A stretch of DNA of 16,786 bases from JBIOJM01 sp044450785 (GTDB lineage: Bacteria; Planctomycetota; Planctomycetia; Isosphaerales; Isosphaeraceae). Positions 6,860 to 13,939 of the stretch are shown here, in pieces (position 1 is the stretch's first letter; each line of letters starts with the position of its first letter). Under the pieces are notes generated by a model. The model had not been told where the DNA came from, did not search any database, and saw nothing but the letters and a program-made list of their open reading frames with translations. The position numbers and the translations under genes are program-made. The DNA lies in assembly GCA_044450785.1 (NCBI GenBank), contig JBIOJM010000228.1:1-16786 (forward strand). The letters run 5' to 3'.

Positions 6860-9844
6860 CTATCGTGCATCATTTCCGCTGTTTTGTCGCAGGAACGCGA
6901 TCAGATCGGCCATCTCCTGGAGGCTGATGGTTTGTTCGAGTCCCTCGGGCATGAGAGATTGTCCGGTGGAGCGAAGTTGGTCGATCTCGGAGCGGAGCAA
7001 GGTCTCCTCGATTCCCAGGGCGCGGCGGAGCTTCAAGCTCGTCGCGGTCTCTTCGACGAGAAGCCCCGAGAAGACTTGGCCGCGGCGGTTGGCGACGGTG
7101 AGTGTCGCGAAGTCGGGTGCGACTTCGCGGTTGGGGTCGAGGATATCGGAGAGGAGGGCCTCCGGGGCGCGGCCGGCGATTCCCGAGAGGTCGGGGCCGA
7201 CGCGGTGACCCTGACCCTGGTGCTGGTGACAGTTCTGACAATTCCGGGCGAAGACGTCCACGCCACGACGCCAATCGCCTTGGAGCGCAAGCGCGGCCCG
7301 ATAGCGCGCCAGGGCGACCGACCGCTGGGCCGGTGTGAACTTGGCCAGGACGGTCGAGGCACGCAGCCTCAATGCGGTGTCCGGCAGGCGCTCTAGCGTC
7401 TCGCGCGCTAAAGCATCAAGCTCGCTGGGGGCAATGGTATCCCGTTCCAGGGCCTGGATGAGCGGTTCCGCGAGCAGGGGGGAACCAATCAAGGAAGCCA
7501 GTAGTTCTCGGCGCGTTGCCAGCGCCAGCTCGTTCCAGCGGCCGAGGGCCTGGGAGGCCAGCGACGGCTGGCCCGCGCGCGCGACGGCGCGAGCCGCGGC
7601 GGCCTGAATCTCGAGCGGTTGGGTCACGGCGAGCAAGTTGGGGATGACGGCCGCGGCCAGGTCGGGGCGTCCGCGCGCCAGCACATCGATCGCCACCAGT
7701 CGCCGGGCGACCGGCTGGTTCGAGACCGCCAGCGCCCTGGCAACCGGCCAGAGCGGAGCGAGGCGTTCCAGGGCTGGTTTCAAATCGGGCGATGCCGTCG
7801 AGATCACGGCATAAAGCGACGGGCCGGACCGCTCCAGCCCCAGGGCGAGTCCCGCCAGCATTGTCAGGGAGTCGAGCGAGACGCTCGGACCGGACTGCTC
7901 CGCCCCCCGCGGATCCAGCCGGGACGCGATCATTCCCAGGAGAGTGGCCAGCTCGGGTGAGCGACGGCGGACGCCCACGATCGCGGCGGCCTGGGCCAGC
8001 AGTTGGTTTCGGCCCGCTGAAGAGGGAATTGAGTCGCACAAGGGAATGAAGGCAACCGACGACTCGGTCAGACCGCTCAGGATCGCCAGCCGCATCCAGG
8101 GATCGTCAACGTCCTTGGCCGCGATTTTTCCCAGGGCTTCGAGCGCGGCAGGCGATGAACCGGAGCGATCGCCCAGCGCCAGCGCCGCCTGGAGTCGGAC
8201 ACGGATCGCGGGATCGCCGGCCAGCGCGATCAGAATCGAGGTCGGGAGCAGTTGCGCGTGCTGACGCGCTTCGATTCCCGCCGAGACGCGCAGGGCTTGC
8301 TCGCGCAGGCCGGGATGCGGGTCGCGGACCATCCGCGCCAAGACCGCGGCATCGGCGGCGCCGAGTCCTGCCAGGGCCCAGAGGGCATGGACCCTCTCCA
8401 GGGGATCGGGCGAGTCGTTGAGCATCGCGATCAACAGCGGCGCGACCGCTCGGTCCTGCCGCTCGACCAGCAGCCGCTGCGCCGTCGTGCGCCACCACCC
8501 GTTGGGGTGGCCCAGCAGCCTGACCAGCTCGGGCGCGGCGGCCTTGCTGAGGTTCGGCCGGCGGCCGCTCCGCGCGGCCGTTGACTTGGGTCGGACGCGC
8601 CAGATTCGTCCGCGATCGTGCCAGCGGCGGAAATCGACGGCCCCGCGGGCTGCTTCGGGCACAAACTGGGGATGCTCGACCAGCTCTCGGTACATGTCGA
8701 CGATAGAGAGCGCTCCGTCCGGGCCGGTGGCCAGGTTGACCGGCCGGAATGACGGATCCGAGCAAGCCAGGAATTCCCGGCCCACCTCGACCCGGCGGGC
8801 AACAAAGGTCGGTCCGGCCGGTTCCAGCACGCGGCGGTGCACCAGGTTCGTGAGGGGCTCGCACACGAAGGCGTTGCCGTGGTACGCCGAGGGCAGCATG
8901 TCGCCGCACTCGATGATCGGGCCGCAACTGGCGTTGAAGAAGGCGACCGACTCGCGGTTGAATCGCGCCTGGGGTGGACCGATCCCAAAGATCCGGCCGC
9001 CATCGGCCGGGTCGAGGATCGACGCCACGGATGACGTCTCCGCCAGGTAAGGGTTTCGGTCCAGGGTCTGCTGCTCGAGCACGACGTGCCGCACCGGGAT
9101 CGTGTTCCACGACGGGAATCGATTGCCCCAGTCGTCGTGAGCCAGTCCGAACTGGCTGAAGCCGGCGATGGCTTCGACCGCGATCCGTTCGCCCGGCCCC
9201 GGCCGCCCCGCGAGACGAAACCGCAGATCACGGCGGCGGATCGAGACCGCCTGGCTCGGTGGGTCGTTCGGTGCGCGCACTTCGCCGTCGCTGCGGCCGT
9301 TGGCGGCGTAGATCAGGTTATCCAGGCCCCAATAGAGCCCGTTGACTCGAAGCTGCGTATTTCCTTCGCCAAAACCGGTCAACACCACGTGCCGCTCGTC
9401 AGCGCGCCCATCGCCGTCGCGATCGCGGAAAAACCAAATGTTCGGCGCCGCCGTCACCAGGACGCCCCCAAAGCAAGGCATCACGCCGGTGGGAAAAGGC
9501 AGCCCGTCGGCGAAGACGGTCGCACGCTCGTAACGGCCATCGCCGTCGCGGTCCTCCAGCCGCCTGATCCGTCCCGCCGCCGGCGCAACCGGGTAGTCGA
9601 TCATCTCGGCCACGTAGAGCCGCCCGTCTTCATCCCACGCGATTGCAACCGGGCTCGTCACCTCCGGCTCGGCGGCAACCAGCTCGATCGTGAGGGCGGG
9701 ATCGGCCAGCACGAAGGCCGCCATCGAGTCGCGCGGCGAGCGCGGCGCGGTGGCCGGCCCCTCCGCCCCGGCCGCCGGCGCAAGCGCCAGCGCCAAGGAC
9801 CCCGCCACCAGCCATGAACAACAATAATGTACGAAGTTGGTCAT
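6860..9844 (-). CDS. Secreted PVC-type propeller/HEAT/cytochrome c dehydrogenase-like protein
   Basis: A 994-residue exported protein with the planctomycete/verrucomicrobial 'membrane-bound dehydrogenase plus heme-binding domain' layout (TIGR02604 followed by TIGR02603). Residues 1-27 look like a signal peptide ending AAGA. Residues about 45-440 form a PQQ-enzyme-like beta-propeller with DRDGDGR repeats (about 98-104 and 141-147) resembling calcium-binding loops. A HEAT-repeat region covers about 455-840. The C-terminal cytochrome c domain has CQNCH at 869-873 and a likely axial Met at 965 (SLMPEG). It probably oxidises a small substrate in the periplasm and passes electrons to a cytochrome chain; the substrate is not established for this family. 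The ATG at 9844 has AAAGAG 6 bases upstream and gives a proper signal peptide; in-frame codons up to 9913 overlap the MFS gene. It lies 19 bases after the MFS stop, so it is the last gene of that unit. Confidence 0.9.
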   Translation of the reverse strand: MTNFVHYCCSWLVAGSLALALAPAAGAEGPATAPRSPRDSMAAFVLADPALTIELVAAEPEVTSPVAIAWDEDGRLYVAEMIDYPVAPAAGRIRRLEDRDGDGRYERATVFADGLPFPTGVMPCFGGVLVTAAPNIWFFRDRDGDGRADERHVVLTGFGEGNTQLRVNGLYWGLDNLIYAANGRSDGEVRAPNDPPSQAVSIRRRDLRFRLAGRPGPGERIAVEAIAGFSQFGLAHDDWGNRFPSWNTIPVRHVVLEQQTLDRNPYLAETSSVASILDPADGGRIFGIGPPQARFNRESVAFFNASCGPIIECGDMLPSAYHGNAFVCEPLTNLVHRRVLEPAGPTFVARRVEVGREFLACSDPSFRPVNLATGPDGALSIVDMYRELVEHPQFVPEAARGAVDFRRWHDRGRIWRVRPKSTAARSGRRPNLSKAAAPELVRLLGHPNGWWRTTAQRLLVERQDRAVAPLLIAMLNDSPDPLERVHALWALAGLGAADAAVLARMVRDPHPGLREQALRVSAGIEARQHAQLLPTSILIALAGDPAIRVRLQAALALGDRSGSSPAALEALGKIAAKDVDDPWMRLAILSGLTESSVAFIPLCDSIPSSAGRNQLLAQAAAIVGVRRRSPELATLLGMIASRLDPRGAEQSGPSVSLDSLTMLAGLALGLERSGPSLYAVISTASPDLKPALERLAPLWPVARALAVSNQPVARRLVAIDVLARGRPDLAAAVIPNLLAVTQPLEIQAAAARAVARAGQPSLASQALGRWNELALATRRELLASLIGSPLLAEPLIQALERDTIAPSELDALARETLERLPDTALRLRASTVLAKFTPAQRSVALARYRAALALQGDWRRGVDVFARNCQNCHQHQGQGHRVGPDLSGIAGRAPEALLSDILDPNREVAPDFATLTVANRRGQVFSGLLVEETATSLKLRRALGIEETLLRSEIDQLRSTGQSLMPEGLEQTISLQEMADLIAFLRQNSGNDAR

Positions 9845-9863
9845 AGATCGCTCTTTCACCATG

Positions 9864-11165
9864 TCAGTCCGGCTCACGCCGACTCGGAGCGTTCCAGAGC
9901 AAGAGGACAGCAAGCAAACCGATCAGCGGCATCAAACCGGCCAGGAACATGACCTGGGAGAAGGACTTGGTCCGGTCGATCCAGCGGCCGATCGGCTCCT
10001 GCACGATCGCGTGAAACATCCAGGTGATGAAGCTCAGCGCGCCGGTGACATTCCCCATCCGCCGCGCCGATAGCTCCTGGGTGAACGAGTAGTAGATGGG
10101 GAATTGGCCGAGCGAGCCGAACGCGATCACCAGCAACGTCGTAAGCAGCAGCCCTGAGGCGGGCAACGCGGCGGCCAGCATGCTCGAGGCGGTCAGGAGC
10201 GAGCAAGCCAGAAAGGTCGCCACCCGCGCTCCATGGACCGAGAAACCCCGGCCCGCCAGGTACCTGGTCAGGAACCCGATCGTAAGGCAGCCCACGTCAG
10301 CGGCCACGTAATAAGCGATCGAGAAATACTGGACCTGGTGCGCGCTATACTGATACTCCTCGCGGAGCATCTTCGGCATCCACGCACGGAAGAATTGCCA
10401 GCACAGGTTGATGACGATCACGACAACAGCCAGGGCGAGGAATCGGCGGAAGAACGTGGCCCGGGTCGAGGCACAGGTCGGGGAGGAATCGGCCGGCACA
10501 CCAGGCCCCGAACGATCGTTCTCCGGCGCCGGCAAGGCCGAGTCGCTCAGGATGAGGTCGCGCGATCGAACGACGGCCAGCCACGCGACGACCCAGACGA
10601 CTCCGATCGAGCCGATGACACGGAAAGGGATCCGCCAGCTTCCCTGCGCGTCCGTGGTCAGAGAGAGTACGACGAACGGCGTGACGATCGCCCCCAGCGA
10701 CGCGCCGCTCTGGATGATGCTGTTGCCCAGCGATCGGTTGCGGCGAGAGAGCATGCGCTGCGCGGTCACGAGCGCGCAGGGCCACTGCCCCGCCTCGAAA
10801 AAACCCAGCAGCACCCGGCAGACGAGCAGCTCGCGGAAGCTGGTGACCCAGCCGGTCGCGAACCCCACGGTCGACCATCCCAGCAGGACCGCCGGATACA
10901 GCCAGCGCGGACTGAGCCGATCGGCGATCAGCCCCGTGACGATGCCCCCCACGGCGAACGCCAGGCCGAAACCGGCCTCGATCTGGCTGTAGTCCTTGTT
11001 GCTCAGCTTCAGCTCGGTGCTGATTTCGGTCGCCTGTTGCGAGAGCGCCAGACGGTCCATGTAGTTGAGCATGGTCGCCAGCAGCATCAGCACGCAGATG
11101 CCCCAGCTCCGAAGCGTGGCCGGCGGCTCCGCGATCGCTATCATTTCGCTTCGGTCCCGGTTCAT
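9864..11165 (-). CDS. MFS transporter, ACS (anion:cation symporter)-like
   Basis: A 433-residue transporter with about 12 predicted membrane segments. The first segment ends in LNYMDRLALS, which resembles the N-Y-x-D-R motif of ACS-family organic-anion and sugar-acid symporters (ExuT/GudP type). Loop 2-3 reads GLIADRLSPRW, a match to the MFS G-x-x-x-D-R signature, and FFEAGQWPCAL corresponds to the conserved GFFEAG-x-x-P block of helix 4. It likely brings a small organic acid, sugar acid or similar compound into the cell. Three in-frame ATGs (11189, 11174, 11165) are possible; 11165 is 1 base past the creatininase stop and has GGGATGG 5 bases upstream, so it is preferred, with low certainty. 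Co-transcription with the amidohydrolase and the dehydrogenase is likely. Confidence 0.88.
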   Translation of the reverse strand: MNRDRSEMIAIAEPPATLRSWGICVLMLLATMLNYMDRLALSQQATEISTELKLSNKDYSQIEAGFGLAFAVGGIVTGLIADRLSPRWLYPAVLLGWSTVGFATGWVTSFRELLVCRVLLGFFEAGQWPCALVTAQRMLSRRNRSLGNSIIQSGASLGAIVTPFVVLSLTTDAQGSWRIPFRVIGSIGVVWVVAWLAVVRSRDLILSDSALPAPENDRSGPGVPADSSPTCASTRATFFRRFLALAVVVIVINLCWQFFRAWMPKMLREEYQYSAHQVQYFSIAYYVAADVGCLTIGFLTRYLAGRGFSVHGARVATFLACSLLTASSMLAAALPASGLLLTTLLVIAFGSLGQFPIYYSFTQELSARRMGNVTGALSFITWMFHAIVQEPIGRWIDRTKSFSQVMFLAGLMPLIGLLAVLLLWNAPSRREPD

Positions 11166-11166
11166 G

Positions 11167-11925
11167 TCAGCCATCCCAGGAACAGCCATCCCAGGCGATC
11201 ACCCGTTCCAGGAATCTCGCGACATCTTGGGAGAAGATGCGGAAGAGAGTCTGGCCCTTCTCCGCGGTGGCGTGGCGAGGGTCGCCGATGTGGCCGGGCG
11301 CGCTCCGCTCGCTGGTGATCCAGCCCTGCGTGGCCGGGTCGAACGGCATACCGGAAGAGACCGCCTCGATCCGGCTCACGTCGCCGGCCAGGCTCGGGGC
11401 GAGGTGCAGGATCATCGACGTTTCCCATTCACACGCGTGTCCCATCCGATCCTGCACGAGCGTGGGATCGACCTGCTTCGGCTGGCTCCCGAGGAGCCAG
11501 TAGGTCGTCGCCAGCAGCAGCAGGTCGCTCCGCCGCCGGTAGCGCTGGCGGGCCTCGAAGACCGCCTGCTGCGCTGGCACGATATTGCCCCCGTGGCCGT
11601 TCAAGAGCACGATGCGGCGAAATCCGTGCCCGACCAGGTTGTCGATCAGGTCCCCGAGAAGGTCGAGGTACGTTCGCGGCGCGGCCGAGAGCGTGCCGGC
11701 GAATTCGAGATGATGGTGCGAGTTTCCCAGCCACAACAGGGGCGTCCACACCACGCGGTCGCTCAAGACTTCGGCGGCCCGGCGGACGATTTCACCCAGC
11801 AACATGCTATCGGTAAACACCGGCAGATGCCGCCCATGCTGCTCCAGGGCCGCAATCGGAACCACGACGGGTAAGTCGTTCGCGACCACGGCCACCGCCG
11901 GCCAGCTCAGCTCTTGAAGTTGCAC
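11167..11925 (-). CDS. Creatininase-family amidohydrolase
   Basis: A 252-residue protein of the creatininase family (metal-dependent hydrolases of cyclic amides and related bonds; the family includes creatinine amidohydrolase, ArfB-type formamide hydrolase and MftE). Metal-site motifs are visible: E28-Q-H30-G-R-H-L-P with D39, N-G-H111-G-G-N, and GH163-A-C-E-W-E168-T-S. The last motif has Cys where most relatives have Gly (HAGE). The GTG at 11925 is chosen because AAGGAG lies 8 bases upstream and the family's usual start follows directly (QLQELSWP); the longer TTG start at 11982 adds an unrelated Gly/Pro-rich stretch. The protein has no signal peptide and is cytoplasmic. Its stop is 1 base from the preferred MFS start, so it heads the three-gene unit. 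The exact substrate is unknown. Confidence 0.88.
   Translation of the reverse strand: MQLQELSWPAVAVVANDLPVVVPIAALEQHGRHLPVFTDSMLLGEIVRRAAEVLSDRVVWTPLLWLGNSHHHLEFAGTLSAAPRTYLDLLGDLIDNLVGHGFRRIVLLNGHGGNIVPAQQAVFEARQRYRRRSDLLLLATTYWLLGSQPKQVDPTLVQDRMGHACEWETSMILHLAPSLAGDVSRIEAVSSGMPFDPATQGWITSERSAPGHIGDPRHATAEKGQTLFRIFSQDVARFLERVIAWDGCSWDG
11168..11195. repeat. 15-base tandem duplication at the creatininase/MFS junction
   Basis: CAGCCATCCCAGG occurs twice in a row (11168-11180 and 11183-11195), a perfect 13-mer repeated with a period of 15 bases. On the minus strand it makes the WDGCSWDG end of the creatininase-like protein and duplicates both an ATG and the GGGATGG ribosome-binding-like sequence for the MFS gene. 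Confidence 0.8.
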
Positions 11926-11933
11926 TCCGCCCG

Positions 11934-11939
11934 CTCCTT
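11934..11939 (-). promoter_or_regulatory. Ribosome binding site fixing the creatininase-like start
   Basis: AAGGAG on the minus strand, 8 bases before GTG 11925. A TTACACT at 12008-12014 on the same strand could be a -10-like element about 80 bases upstream, but no -35 is convincing. Confidence 0.55.
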
Positions 11940-12106
11940 GTGCCGGTTTCGCCTCTGATCCAGGACAAGATCCCTCAGGCAATCCCGCAGTCTACCTGGG
12001 AACTGCCAGTGTAATCGAGTCCGAGGGGTTCACAACCCGGTTGCGGCGGGAACGATCGGGCACCGGGCTGTACGTAGACCAGCTCCAACCCAAGAACCAC
12101 TCGCCC

Positions 12107-12601
12107 TCAGAGGAACTCATCGGCTACCACGAAGAGACGGCCGAGAAGATTGAGGAACTGCTTCCCCGCAGGCGTTTTCTGCAGATCCAGCCATACCCCA
12201 AAGGTATGTTCCGCCGGTGCGGCATTGGGGGCATCACGGGGCCAGGGATACTCCGGGTTGGGAGAATCGGGGGACAGCGCAGGAGCCAAGTCTTCAACAC
12301 GTTCGGCCAGTGGTACACTTTTCCGGATCAGATGCTTCCAATTCGCGTTTCGTCGTTCGTAGCCAAGCTGCTTTTGAGCCCGCCGGTCAGTCGTGAGGCC
12401 TCGGAGGAAACTGACGAACGCTCGGTGCGTATTCGTGCGGGGACCGTGTCTCCAGGCGTGCGCCTTCCCGAGCAGCTCTGTCGCCATTTGCAAGTAGTGA
12501 AGCGTATGGCAGTGGGGTAGATCGGGCTGCTGCCGGAACGACTCGAAGACGGCAAAGTCCGAGCGCGATTGGACGAGGAACAACCGCTGGTACTCGGTCA
12601 C
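12107..12601 (-). CDS. HEPN-like hypothetical protein, translationally coupled
   Basis: A 164-residue mostly helical protein of unknown function. The layout of the first 70 residues is like HEPN proteins: a helix with QSRSDFAVFESFRQQ (11-25), then HCHTLHYLQMATELLGKAHAW (30-50), comparable to the C-F-x-x-Q-Q-A-x-E-K-x-x-K-A helix of HEPN domains, then THRAFVSFLRGL (58-69), where HEPN proteins often have T-H-D-L. Possible R-x4-6-H pairs exist (R84...H90), but their significance is uncertain. The C-terminal part has a conserved-looking block PDSPNPEYPWPRDAPNAAPA. The start is the GTG at 12601: it overlaps the upstream stop as GTGA and has GGAGG 8 bases before it, so the longer ATG start at 12640 is unlikely. 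HEPN membership is an inference from pattern. Confidence 0.65.
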   Translation of the reverse strand: MTEYQRLFLVQSRSDFAVFESFRQQPDLPHCHTLHYLQMATELLGKAHAWRHGPRTNTHRAFVSFLRGLTTDRRAQKQLGYERRNANWKHLIRKSVPLAERVEDLAPALSPDSPNPEYPWPRDAPNAAPAEHTFGVWLDLQKTPAGKQFLNLLGRLFVVADEFL

Positions 12602-13047
12602 CCCCGCCGCCTCCAGATCTGATGTCCTTCGAGAGACCAACCCGAAGGTAGGCGAGAGGGATCCTGCTTGACTTGGTCAAGCTCCTCGGTGGTGACGTCG
12701 GCGACTAACATATGGAACGGCACTCCCTCGATGTTCAGACCGAAATCAATCGCTTGGACTGGGCCTTCCGGACCGGCGAGGCGGTCGTTCAATTCCAACA
12801 AACGAATCTCGTCGGGCGGCGCCCCTCGAGGCAAGTACCACACTTCTCGGATGCTGCTATCGGCGATGAAGTGCTGTTTCGCCAGCCAGGCAGCCACCTC
12901 GTCGCGAGTCGTGCCTGCCGGTCCATCCGACTCGGGCTCGCGCAGGCGGCGGCGGCGAGAGACGTCATCGAGGCGGTCGAGAAAATCGAACCAATCCTCT
13001 TCGTCGAGCTGCTCCACTTGCCGTGCTAGTTCTGCGGGGGTATGCAT
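12598..13047 (-). CDS. Hypothetical protein coupled to the HEPN-like gene
   Basis: A 149-residue soluble protein with no named domain that I recognise. The N-terminal 30 residues (PAELARQVEQLDEEDWFDFL, then DRLDDVSRRRR) form an amphipathic acidic helix followed by a basic patch. This resembles the short helices at the start of small antitoxins that modulate toxins or bind DNA. A compact domain follows with the blocks REVWYLPRGAPPDEIRLLEL, NDRLAGPEGPVQAIDFGLNI and VPFHMLVADVTTEEL, ending LPSGWSLEGHQIW. The ATG at 13047 is preferred to the ATG at 13113 because the extra 22 residues look non-coding (VIVRPRLRGDDANGG); this choice is uncertain. A promoter candidate lies about 90 bases upstream. 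The 4-base GTGA overlap with the next gene implies a joint function. Confidence 0.6.
   Translation of the reverse strand: MHTPAELARQVEQLDEEDWFDFLDRLDDVSRRRRLREPESDGPAGTTRDEVAAWLAKQHFIADSSIREVWYLPRGAPPDEIRLLELNDRLAGPEGPVQAIDFGLNIEGVPFHMLVADVTTEELDQVKQDPSRLPSGWSLEGHQIWRRRG
12610..12614 (-). promoter_or_regulatory. Ribosome binding site inside the upstream gene
   Basis: GGAGG on the minus strand, 8 bases before GTG 12601 and inside the last codons of the upstream gene. It decides the start of the HEPN-like gene and shows that the pair is translated from one message. Confidence 0.6.
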
Positions 13048-13135
13048 GTGAGCACCACGCGTTCCGCCGTTCGCATCGTCTCCCCGCAACCGCGGTCGAA
13101 CGATCACGAACATGAAATGAAGGATAACGCATTGA

Positions 13136-13164
13136 ATTCTATCCCGGCCATCGGCTGGTCACAA
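13136..13164 (-). promoter_or_regulatory. Sigma-70-like promoter candidate for the HEPN-like pair
   Basis: On the minus strand TTGTGA (13159-13164) and TAGAAT (13136-13141) are separated by exactly 17 bases, a fair match to TTGACA-N17-TATAAT. It lies in the 165-base gap after the phosphoribosyltransferase gene and points at the coupled pair, giving a leader of about 80 bases. Confidence 0.4.
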
Positions 13165-13212
13165 GTCAGTCTGGCCTCGCGCTCCGGGGCGATTCCTACG
13201 AGCAAGGCGCAG

Positions 13213-13926
13213 TCAGATAGCAGAGAAACCACTGCTCGGCCAATCGACCGAGTCGGCTGGATGACTCTTCGGAGGTTGCTCGGTGCTGGGCAACCGGGTC
13301 AACAGGTCACAGACCTCGATGTCGTCGGTCTGGGCGAAGTCGTCGTACCACAGCCCGACGGCGCGGAAGTGCTCGGGGGCGATGGCGCAGATGCACTCAT
13401 CGGCGATCGTCTGAAACTCATCGCGGGTCGATGAGGCGCCGATCGGCACGGCGACGACGATCCGCGCCGGCTCTTGTCGTCGCAAGGCAGCGACTGCGGC
13501 ACGCATGGTCGAGCCCGTGGCCAGCCCGTCGTCGATCAAGATCACCGTCTTCCCCTTGACATCAAGCGGAGGGCGACCGCCGCGATAGATTGCCTCGCGC
13601 CGCGCCAGCTCTCGGCGCTCATGGTCGACCTCGGCCTTGACGGTCTGGGGCGAGATCTTGAGTGCCTCGACAACCTCGTCGTTGATGACCACGACGTCTC
13701 CCGAGGCGATCGCGCCCATGGCGAGCTCTTCCTGGCCCGGCGCGCCCAGCTTCCGCACCAGGAATACGTCCAGCGGCGCGCCCAAGGCACGCGCCACCTC
13801 GTACGCCACGGGAACCCCACCACGCGGCAGCCCCAGGACGATCACGCCGGTCCGGCCGGCATACGCGGTAAGCTTCTCCGCCAGGATACGGCCCGCCTCC
13901 GCTCGATTCGCGAACGGCCTGCTCAT
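13213..13926 (-). CDS. Phosphoribosyltransferase family protein
   Basis: A 237-residue protein of the type I phosphoribosyltransferase fold. VLGLPRGGVPVAYEVA at about 30-45 is the PPi-binding loop region, and LIDDGLATGSTM at about 130-141 is the PRPP-binding signature with the two acidic residues D132-D133. The family (often about 210-220 residues, sometimes fused to a dienelactone hydrolase domain) is annotated as a putative phosphoribosyl transferase; its base substrate is not known. The extra C-terminal residues (about 216-237, Pro/Ser-rich) look unstructured. The ATG at 13926 is preceded by GAGGAGG. The gene starts 13 bases after the stop of the upstream membrane-protein gene, so it is probably the last gene of the envelope-glycan unit. 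The link to glycan synthesis is by position only. Confidence 0.9.
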   Translation of the reverse strand: MSRPFANRAEAGRILAEKLTAYAGRTGVIVLGLPRGGVPVAYEVARALGAPLDVFLVRKLGAPGQEELAMGAIASGDVVVINDEVVEALKISPQTVKAEVDHERRELARREAIYRGGRPPLDVKGKTVILIDDGLATGSTMRAAVAALRRQEPARIVVAVPIGASSTRDEFQTIADECICAIAPEHFRAVGLWYDDFAQTDDIEVCDLLTRLPSTEQPPKSHPADSVDWPSSGFSAI

Positions 13927-13939
13927 GCCACCTCCTCAG

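Noticed and set aside
10233..11318. 361-codon plus-strand open frame over the MFS gene
   Set aside because: Composed mostly of Arg, Asp and Gly as expected for the complement of a membrane-protein gene; no motif.
12041..12520. 159-codon plus-strand open frame
   Set aside because: Overlaps the HEPN-like gene, which has better start signals and a coherent protein sequence.
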